A DNA stretch of 64,000 nucleotides. It comes from Dactylorhiza incarnata. Lineage: Eukaryota; Streptophyta; Magnoliopsida; Asparagales; Orchidaceae. The DNA lies in contig JAWHQI010000505.1 in assembly GCA_033032865.1 (NCBI GenBank), positions 677,501 through 741,500 on the forward strand, given 5' to 3'. Under the pieces are notes generated by a model. It had not been told where the DNA came from. It saw only the letters and a list, made by a program, of their open reading frames with translations, and ran no database searches. Positions within the stretch are counted from its first letter, which is position 1, and each line of letters begins with the position of its first letter. Both the position numbers and the translations under genes were made by a program. Below, in pieces: positions 54,389 to 61,690 of the stretch.

Positions 54389-54946
54389 ATGCCTCCCAAA
54401 AGCAGTGAGTATCTCTATGAAGGAAGTGAACTTGTTCGAAATGGATTCCAATCAGCTTCAGTGGAGATCAAATCAACAATCGAATTAATCTACAATGCAG
54501 GACTGGAATTTGTGCTGTCTGAATCAACTCTCATCTGGAAACGAGAGGTATTAGAGATATACTCCAACATAGTAATAGACTCCGTCAATTCAAAGATTAA
54601 GACCAGTGTGAATGGTAAGAAGATTAAGATAACTCCTTCTAGACTCGCTAAGACACTAGAACTACCTAGGTTAAAAAGGATTGAAGATGAAGAAGAGGTG
54701 ACCTCAGAACAGATTAAATTATCACAAATCTGGTGCGGAATTGAAACATCTCGAGAAATCACTGGAAGTATTCTGAGAAAAGGAATGAATTCGAAAGGAA
54801 AATTGATAACAGATGTGATAGGAAAGGGACTGCTGTGCAAGACTGGATCACATGACAAAATTTCCAGAAAAATGTTTATACTGCTGACAAGGATTATTCA
54901 TTCTCTGAGAACAGATTGGGGGGAAGAGTTGTGTTTGACAGGATAG
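54389..54946 (+). CDS. SIRE-type third ORF, part a (env-like region)
   Basis: It starts at ATG in a good plant context (CAACAATGCC): MPPKSSEYLYEGSELVRNG. No recognised catalytic domain. It contains LIWKREVLEIYSNIVID, ITPSRLAKTLELPRLKRIED and RKMFILLTRIIHSLRTDWG. The gene lies in the position of the env-like ORF of SIRE elements, but I see no signal peptide or clear membrane segment. The frame is lost at a G6 run (54918-54923), and part b continues the protein. Confidence 0.65.
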   Translation: MPPKSSEYLYEGSELVRNGFQSASVEIKSTIELIYNAGLEFVLSESTLIWKREVLEIYSNIVIDSVNSKIKTSVNGKKIKITPSRLAKTLELPRLKRIEDEEEVTSEQIKLSQIWCGIETSREITGSILRKGMNSKGKLITDVIGKGLLCKTGSHDKISRKMFILLTRIIHSLRTDWGEELCLTG

Positions 54947-55698
54947 TTGAATGTATCCAAGTACCCAACATGGGTAGGATATTGTCTTTGTATTTAGTAA
55001 AAGTCACTCCTGACTCTTTGAATAATAAACTTGGATCAAAGATAAATCACATGAAGAAAATGGATATGAGAATGATAGAGAGATGGGACAGAGTCTTATC
55101 AAATCCTCCTCCAGCAGATTCTTCTCCCAAGCAGAAGAAAGCCAAGAAGCAAAAGAAGAAGAAGGTTTCTTCAAGTTCTTCAAGTTCATCCAGCTCATCC
55201 TCCTCCAAAAGAAAATCTAAATCTACTCCAATTCATGATCCAAACCTTACAACATCTGAAGAAGAAGAAGGGTACAATGTAAGGGACAGTTCTCCTGATA
55301 CACCAAAGGATGAGAGTGAGAAAGGAGAAGAAGAAAGAGGAAGTCTTCATGTATCCCCTGCTAGACTTGAAGGGGTTTTTCTAAATGAGAAAGAGACTCA
55401 AGATGAGATTCCTGCTCAGAACAATTCTGAAATGAGCAAAGCAGCAGTTGAGGGGGAGGCTCGGGATGAGATCCCTGCTCAGGATAAAATTGATCTGATC
55501 AATGCAGAGACTGAGGGGGAGCCTCAAGATGAATTTCCAGCTGAAGATAATGCACCATTTGAGGGGGAGTCTCGGGCTGAGATCCCTGCTAAAGAGAATT
55601 CTGTAATTGATGTTATGGAGGTAGAAGGAGAGCCTGAAGCAACAAAGAAATCTGCTGAGAAGGTTATCAAGACAGAATCCTCTATAGCTCCCATATGA
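54916..55698 (+). CDS. SIRE-type third ORF, part b (low-complexity, acidic repeats)
   Basis: From the G-run the frame reads GGRVVFDRIVECIQVPNMGR, LVKVTPDSLNNKLGS and INHMKKMDMRMIERWDRVL. A lysine-rich, nuclear-localisation-like patch (KQKKAKKQKKKK) and a run of 13 serines follow. Acidic repeats follow, with DEIPAQ, DEFPAE, AEIPAK preceded by EGE at about 20-residue spacing. It ends IAPI at TGA, overlapping the ATG of part c as ATGA (55695-55698). Function unknown. Likely one protein with part a before the frameshift. Confidence 0.65.
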   Translation: MGGRVVFDRIVECIQVPNMGRILSLYLVKVTPDSLNNKLGSKINHMKKMDMRMIERWDRVLSNPPPADSSPKQKKAKKQKKKKVSSSSSSSSSSSSSKRKSKSTPIHDPNLTTSEEEEGYNVRDSSPDTPKDESEKGEEERGSLHVSPARLEGVFLNEKETQDEIPAQNNSEMSKAAVEGEARDEIPAQDKIDLINAETEGEPQDEFPAEDNAPFEGESRAEIPAKENSVIDVMEVEGEPEATKKSAEKVIKTESSIAPI

Positions 55699-56936
55699 GC
55701 CAGAGAGATGATTCTTTAATCAGAGAAGAGAGCAGTAAAGGTGTTGAAATGGAAAAAGAAATCCATGTGGATCTTAGTCCTATTCTACCTCAGCTGGAGG
55801 TGTTGCTGAATAATCAAAGAAGATTATTAGAACAATATATTGAGGAGAATAATACAAAAATGAAAAATGAGGTAGATTTTCAATTGAAATTGGTTAGATT
55901 TGAAGTCAATCATCAGATATCTGCTTTAAGAAAGGAGATGGTAGAGTTCTTTAAGAGAGCTGGTGCTTCAGTAGATTATTCAACTGAACAACTTGATGTA
56001 ATCAAAGAAACATCAAAGGTTATTAAAAAATCACAAGCTGGAATTACAAAGACAGTGGATGATGTTCAGACAAACCACGGAATACTAAGTAGCAACATGC
56101 AAGTTCTGTATAAAGAACAGGTAGCACAAATCCTAACAGGTACAAATAAGATTGAAGCTAGACTGCAACAGCAGAATGCTGATATCTTGGCTAAAATTGA
56201 TGAGAGCTCCACAGTTCTAAAAGATCAAGCAAAGTTGCATGCAGATACTATAGATGATCATCTCTTTAAAGTAAAGAAAACCATTGAAAGTGGAGTTACT
56301 CACTTGGAAGGTCAAGTCAGATTTCAGAAGAATACTTTAAGAGATCACATTGTTGAAGAAGTCCTAAAGGGGGAGAGGTCAATGATTCAAGCTAGTTCTG
56401 AACATGCTGTGTGGACCTCAAACTCTATAAGAGAAGCTCTTGGATATCCTCCCATAGACTATGAGAATGATCAAGTTTCTGAGACAAGGCCAGCCTCTCT
56501 TACTCAAGTCCAAAAGCAGATTGCTAAAATGTATAGTCCTGAAGATAAAAGCAAAAGAGAGCATTTTACTAGTGAGCAAGTAGAATCAAGTAAAAGAAAG
56601 TTCAGAGAAGAGGTTCAATCAAGAGTTGATTTTGAACATTGGTCTCCATCTTCCAGAGAATTGATTCTGTCAGCATGGGAAGCTGTGAAAAATAACCCAG
56701 AGGAAAGTGGAAAGTGGTATTCTGAAGCTGAATGGTTAAAGCATAGGGATCAAGAGGAACTGAAGATCAAATTCAAGGCTGACAAAATGGCGGGGAAGGT
56801 CCAGGCAGGAGAAATGGAGCCAATCAGATACTTTCCAAAGCCATTTGGCTATTTCAAGAAGAGAAAGGAAGTTGCTGATGCACTCTCCAAAAGAGCCAAA
56901 AGAGGAATTGAATTCAAGGATCCTGGGCAGCTTTAG
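55695..56936 (+). CDS. SIRE-type third ORF, part c (coiled-coil protein)
   Basis: 413 residues from ATG 55695 (MSQRDDSLIREESS). Residues about 25-230 have heptad-like patterns expected of long coiled coils (LEVLLNNQRRLLEQYIEEN, IKETSKVIKKSQAGITKTV, LFKVKKTIESGVTHLEGQV). The C-terminal 130 residues are charged (SWEAV-like helix LILSAWEAVKNNPEE, EWLKHRDQEELKIKFKADK, YFPKPFGYFKKRKEVADAL). Coiled-coil segments have been described in SIRE env-like proteins. No membrane anchor is evident. The ATGA overlap with part b suggests either coupled frames or another indel in one ancestral ORF. Confidence 0.65.
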   Translation: MSQRDDSLIREESSKGVEMEKEIHVDLSPILPQLEVLLNNQRRLLEQYIEENNTKMKNEVDFQLKLVRFEVNHQISALRKEMVEFFKRAGASVDYSTEQLDVIKETSKVIKKSQAGITKTVDDVQTNHGILSSNMQVLYKEQVAQILTGTNKIEARLQQQNADILAKIDESSTVLKDQAKLHADTIDDHLFKVKKTIESGVTHLEGQVRFQKNTLRDHIVEEVLKGERSMIQASSEHAVWTSNSIREALGYPPIDYENDQVSETRPASLTQVQKQIAKMYSPEDKSKREHFTSEQVESSKRKFREEVQSRVDFEHWSPSSRELILSAWEAVKNNPEESGKWYSEAEWLKHRDQEELKIKFKADKMAGKVQAGEMEPIRYFPKPFGYFKKRKEVADALSKRAKRGIEFKDPGQL

Positions 56937-57288
56937 AAATTTAATCTTTTCTAAATACTTTCAGAAGAATGCAATTGATATATTTTTGAACAATCTTGAT
57001 GAATTCCCAGTATTAACTATGTTTCATAATCTTATATATATATGCCTGTGATGTGATTCTGTCTCTCTTCATGACATGTCTTATTCTGAATTGCTTATGC
57101 TTTTATGCTTATATGAGAAATCATGTCTGAGATAATTTCTGTGGATAGAATGTTTTGGTAATCTAATTTTATAAAGTCTTATACTTTTTACTTTGATTAC
57201 CTGTATAGAAATTAGAGCACATTGATTATCTTTGAAAAGAGAGATATATCATTGACTGAGATTATGACTTCTTCAAATAGGGGGAGAT
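56937..57288 (+). other. SIRE-type 3' untranslated region and polypurine tract
   Basis: No frame is seen. It ends in AAATAGGGGGAGAT at 57275-57288, a clear polypurine tract abutting the 3' LTR. Confidence 0.8.
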
Positions 57289-58823
57289 TGTTGGGATCAT
57301 TGCCCACAATGTCTTAGATTTGGAGAAGTCCATTCCTAAGTCAAAGATATATCTCAGAATGTATTTGATATACTCTCTAGAATCAATGTGCAAGAGATCA
57401 GGTCAGGCAAAAAGTTCATGGAATTCATTCAAGTTCACAAGCGTCGAGACATCATACATCGCTCGACGCCTGTGACCCAGAAGCGTTGACTCATGTCTAC
57501 TACTCAAATAGACAAGGTCGCCGCTGAAGTTCTGAGACCAAGTTTGGAAGCGTCGAGCCAAGTTATATCGCGCGACGCCTTGGAAAGAGAAGTATCGACT
57601 TAACTTCAGTCAGCTCAGCGCCAACAAGAAGAGTCGAGATATGAAGGGATAGTTAAGAAGCGTCGAGCCCTTGTATGTTGCTCGACTTCTTCAGATAAAA
57701 AGCGTCGACTAAGTGATGATTGCTCAACGCCTAAGAAGGAGGAGTCGAGAGCTTCAGTCTAAGGAGTATGCGTCGAGCGTCTAAATATCGCTCGACGCCT
57801 AATTGAAAAAGCGTCGACAGAGATGTTCAGTGTTCAACGCCTCTTCTACAAATACTCTGAACTGAGGAATATCTTCTACAGCTAGCTGAGCCTTTGTTTC
57901 CATTAAAGACCGTTGAAGACTTAACGTCATGCTGACGTGGAGGAGCGTAACAGACGTTGCAGATGGCGGGCTATAAATAGAAGGCATGATCTATGGGTTA
58001 AGCAGTGAAGTTGAGTTATTTTTTCCTATCTTTTCGAAAGCCATTATTTTCTCCATCAATTTGAGAGAAAGTTTGAGAAAGAATCTGGAGAAGTCGTCTT
58101 CCCTTTCAGAAACAATCTAACTTGAAGATTTCATTCAGCAATCTGGTGCTGATACATCTTTCTGAAAGAAGAAGATCAAGAAGGAAGAATCTGTCTTCCT
58201 AAGAAGAAGAACAGTCATCACAGCCTGTTGAATCAAGAAGATCATTTGCTGCTGCTGTTCTATTGAAGATTCCTGTCTGATCATTCAGGCAGATCAAGAA
58301 GTCTCAAAAATTTGAAATCTGAGACTAAATATTTGTTATTTTTTTAATAAATTCCTGTAGGATCTGAGTTGTCAAATCTGAGTGTAGGATCTGTCAAGGA
58401 TCTGAGTTGTAAGATCAGGTGTGATCTGAGTTGTAGGATTCAGGGGTGAATCTGAGCTGTAGGCCTAGTTATAAAGGCTGAGGTAGGATCTGTGTGATCT
58501 GAGTTAGTAAGATCTGTGAGATCTGAGACTGTAAGATATGTTGTGATCTGAGCTGTAAGACCTGTTTGTGGTCTGAGATCTGGAGGAGCTATAAACCCTA
58601 TCTAGCACACTGCTAGAAGGGGAGAAGGGGGGAAGTGGATTACCCAAGATAAGGGGAACCACTATAAAAATCTGTCTTTTTCTGTGTGTGTTCTTATTTC
58701 TTGAAAGCTCTGATCAGTTTTATCTTGGTTATAATCAAGAACTGCAATAGTTTTTAAATAACCTATTCACCCCCCCCCCCCCCCCCCTCTAGGTGATTAG
58801 CTACCCTTAATTAAAGTCTTTCA
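57289..58823 (+). repeat. SIRE-type 3' LTR
   Basis: It is 1535 bp and paired with 46741-48267. The hairpin array is at 57441-57841, TATAAATA at 57972-57979, and a C18 run at 58770-58787 against C12 in the 5' copy. Confidence 0.92.
57441..57841. repeat. GCGTCGAG inverted-repeat array in the 3' LTR U3
   Basis: The same array as at 46893-47292. Unit 1 is a perfect GCGTCGAG/CTCGACGC pair here. The unit at 57771-57800 has GCGTCGAGC/GCTCGACGC. In the RNA this copy would lie in the 3' untranslated part. Confidence 0.8.
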
Positions 58824-59671
58824 GTTGGAAAAGAGGTGAGTAGGGATAGGACGGTTGTTGCGTGGAGGCATAATGGGTAGGCGAGGTAGAGGAGGTGGCG
58901 CTGGTGGAGGTTTAGTGGGGGGCAAGATATGGCTGATATGAGGTTTGGAAAGAGGCGATGTAGAATGAGGGTCCCCGGACGTCACAAGGAATTCGGCCTC
59001 CACGAGTGGGGACAGGTCCATGGCTTGGTTGGCGGTAGACGGATGGAGGGTGCGGAGGCGAGTGCGGATATAAGGTTGTAAGTCGTGCATGAAATAGCCC
59101 AAGTAGTGGTCGGGTGGAAGACCCGGAACGTGGGTGACCAACTCGATAAATTCATCCACATACGAGTCAATGGAGTCGGTCTGACGGACCCCGCAAATGC
59201 ATTTGATCACGTTTCCAAAGTAACGGTGATCATACCGTTGAATGAGTGCCTCAATGAAAGTTGTCCAGGTGAGGTCGGGAGAGGACTGACGGAGCCAGCG
59301 GACCGAATGGAGGGCGGACCCTTCCATGCCGATAAGAGTCGTGGAGACCTTTTGCGCTTGATGAGTCTGGTGAATGTCGAAATACAGCTCGGCGCGGGCA
59401 ATCCAACCCAGAAGGTCAGTCTCATTGAATGTGGGAATGTCGATGCGGGGGAAATGCGAAGGAGGCAATCTCGCTAAAGCAAGCTCTTCGGGGGGGATCC
59501 CAAGGCAGAGGCGGTGTTATTACCGAAGTGCTGGTCAGGTTGCATGTTGTGGAGAAGGGCCATAATCGAAGCGAACAGCTCGGCTTGGGCCTCGAGGTGA
59601 GAGTTGATGGTGGTGAGTGCATGTTCAAGGGCCTCCACACGGGATTCCATCGAGTGACGGGCCTTTGGCAT
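58824..59671 (-). pseudogene. Gag-only gypsy: gag N-terminal and capsid part
   Basis: It starts MPKARHSMESRVEALEHALT (ATG at 59671). A frameshift at a C7 run (59490-59496) splits it from the main frame: LPPSHFPRIDIPTFNETDLL, GWIARAELYFDIHQT, GSALHSVRWLRQSSPDLTW, LIQRYDHRYFGNVIK, DSYVDEFIELVTHVPGLPPD. This is the gypsy retrotransposon gag domain. A proline-rich region (PPTKPPPAPPPLPRLP) leads to THLFSN at the SIRE-type insertion. The knuckle follows at 46740-46514. Confidence 0.82.
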
Positions 59672-60347
59672 AAAAAGGAGAGGGCACGGGCGGCGGCAGA
59701 GGAGAAGGGCGCAGACTAGGCATTACAGGTGGGAGGAACGGTTGATGGAAGTAGGAGACATCCAGAGAGAAGGTGCGAGAAGAAGGGCGCAGCAATGGGA
59801 GAAGCCAACCGCCGGAAGGGCGTGCGCAAGAGCCGCAAGAGTTGAAGTTGCAACGGGTGCAGGAGGTGGAGGTGTGATGGACGTATGCGAAAGTGGGAGG
59901 CCGATCTATGCGAAAAAGGCGGAAGAGGGAGCAGGAGCTGGAGGGTCAAGAGGGTGCAGGAGCTGGGGTCTAGATGCGCGGAATCGTAGCCGAGATTGGT
60001 CGAGAGCGGAAGAGGCAGAAGAAGCCAATGGAGAGTGGTTCGAGAGGCCGATCGAGCAGCCTGGAGTGCTGGAATCGTCGACGCGGATCTGGTGGAGAGC
60101 GGAATCGTCAAGCGCCTCGTCGAGTTGGGTCGAGATCGAAAGAGGCGGAATCGCAGAGCTGGGTCGAATCGTCGAGTTGGTAGAAGAGGCGGAATCCAAA
60201 TGAGGGTTGTCGATCAACGCCTATCACGTGCTGGGTCGAGTGCAGAAGAGGCGGAATCAGAATGAGGGTTGTCGATCGACACCTATCCCAGAGGAGACGA
60301 AGTGAAGCCGACGGCTATGAGAAGGCTGAAACAGAAGGTCGGACCAA
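59672..60347 (-). other. Leader of the gag-only gypsy element
   Basis: GC-rich and purine-biased on the plus strand, with open frames in several phases that I treat as composition effects. A segment of about 58 bp containing AGAAGAGGCGGAATC and GAGGGTTGTCGATC is directly duplicated at 60185-60295. The bases just inside the LTR read TTGGTCCGACCTTCTG on the minus strand; I cannot assign this to a tRNA primer. Confidence 0.6.
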
Positions 60348-60615
60348 TGTTAGCATGACAGAAATTAACTTGCAATAAAACTCAAGAAATTAGATACACT
60401 CACGAAGAATACTCGTGCATAACTCCAGGAGGTTGGTTCCTCCTTTAAGTCCTCTCACAAGGAGAGATCTCAAACCTTAAACAAAAGATAACTAAAACTC
60501 CCAAGCCTCCTCCTTATATATGGAGGGGGCTCACATACATTTAACCAAAATTCCCTTACAAATTAAAGATACAAAATAAAATGTTGCGCGGAATCGTCGT
60601 CGCGCGTGTGTAACA
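60348..60615 (-). repeat. Gag-only gypsy 5' LTR
   Basis: It is 268 bp, starts TGTTAGCATGAC and ends GTGTGTAACA on the plus strand, giving TGTTA/TAACA ends. CTCCTTATATATGGAG near 60510 is a palindrome that holds a TATATA element usable on the minus strand. Confidence 0.85.
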
Positions 60616-61251
60616 TCGTACCACACCTCACTCCAAGCCACCCCGTTCTAGATGATGTTCAGTCAGAACCCTCTACACATTATATTATGTGGGTCACTCC
60701 ACCAAAGTCGAATGCATTAACCATGCTCTCATCTCGAAGGATAAAATCTTTATGTGCTCGCAAGCATCTGCTTGCCGGGCGCAAATTCATTTAAAGGACT
60801 ACTTTGACAAGATGCATCGCAAAATGACTCTCACTCAGAGCGATTAGGTTTGGCTGAAGCTCCGCACTCGCCAGTTCACTGTCAACTGCAAGATGACTCA
60901 TAATCTCTCCCCAATATTCTACGGACCATTCCAAACAGCGAGAAGATTCACAAGGTGGCCTATCGTTTGCATCTTCCTCTTGAGACCAAAATTCACAAGG
61001 TCTTTCATGTATCCCAACTCATTCAGTATATTGGGAATCTGCCACTAGATTTAACATCCTTCCCTGAATTAGCGAGGGTTGGGTCCTTCAATCAATAATG
61101 GCACTTTGCTTACACTGAACAAGGGCACACCCGTTTAATCCAACGGGACGGCCAAAACAAAGTCAAAGCCACTTGGGAAGCCCATATTTGCATTCAAGAC
61201 CACATATCCCTTGTTCGAGCATGGGGACAAGCTCAATATGGCTAAGGGGAG
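60616..61251 (+). pseudogene. Old gypsy integrase C-terminus, right part
   Basis: It resumes SYHTSLQATPF, the segment after EFNTSY at 46317. It then decays through several frames: [53 protein letters not shown] and [17 protein letters not shown], the usual GPFxV-to-HPVFHVSQL end of gypsy integrase, and then WEAHICIQDHISLV. It ends in AAGGGGAG (polypurine tract) at 61244-61251. Multiple stops and frameshifts. Confidence 0.75.
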
Positions 61252-61690
61252 TGATAGTACGAAAGCTTTGTGGGGGATAACGTGCAAGAGGAAGCCTTAG
61301 CAGCTCAAGCAGAACATGAGGATGGACTCCTGGGCTATAGAGAACCCGATTGAGATATCAACACGTTGATAAATTTATTTGGTTCTACGCATAAGCTCAG
61401 GTCCCCGATATTGGTGTCTCTATTCGGAAGCCTGATAGCCCGTTCCGGACCCCTATCAAACCCATTCTTTTCAGCGTTTTTGTTATCTTGTAATTTCGTC
61501 CTTTGTTTAGGAGCCTTTTGTCATGTGTTACAAACTGTTTAATGGGAAATGAAAGGATCAGCAAAGTTCTCTCCTGTTGTCAATTAAGGATGATCCTTGT
61601 GTGCGTTGTTCCACATCTTCGTCGGTCGCATTGTGCCTTGTTTGTTGCAAGTGTCGTTCCTTATTAGTCGCATGCACCATTCCTATTTCG
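61252..61690 (+). repeat. Diverged right LTR of the old plus-strand gypsy element
   Basis: It starts TGATAGTACGAAAGC after a polypurine tract and aligns with 45607-46100. The end is uncertain because the two copies lose similarity after the TTGTCAATTA phrase. Confidence 0.65.

Larger units (their letters stand above)
46741..58823 (+). mobile_element. SIRE-type Ty1/copia element, 12.1 kb, with third-ORF region
   Basis: LTRs at 46741-48267 (1527 bp) and 57289-58823 (1535 bp), TGTTGGGATC...GTCTTTCA, TSD GTTGG (46736-46740, 58824-58828). PBS for tRNA-iMet at 48270, polypurine tract before 57289. The order is gag with two knuckles, protease, integrase, RT, RNase H, a 425-bp spacer with a minisatellite and TATA-like box, then three post-pol ORFs. 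Large size, long LTRs and extra ORFs after RNase H are hallmarks of the SIRE/Maximus lineage. At least four coding breaks were seen. Confidence 0.93.
46318..60615 (-). mobile_element. Gag-only (TR-GAG-like) gypsy element, split by the SIRE-type copia
   Basis: The ends are TGTTACCATGAC (46318) and GCGTGTGTAACA (60615), with TSD TCGTA on both sides (46313-46317, 60616-60620). LTRs: 60348-60615 (268 bp) and 46318-46458 (141 bp, with an internal deletion of about 125 bp). Without the nested SIRE-type element it is about 2.2 kb. On the minus strand it has an LTR, a leader with a duplicated segment, gag through the zinc knuckle, a short tail and an LTR. No protease, RT or integrase is present. This fits terminal-repeat gag elements or an internal-deletion derivative dependent on a relative in trans. 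Confidence 0.82.

Noticed and set aside
59742..60265. Overlapping plus- and minus-strand ORFs of 60-153 residues
   Set aside because: They lie in the GC-rich leader of the gag-only element, in several phases at once, with no domain.
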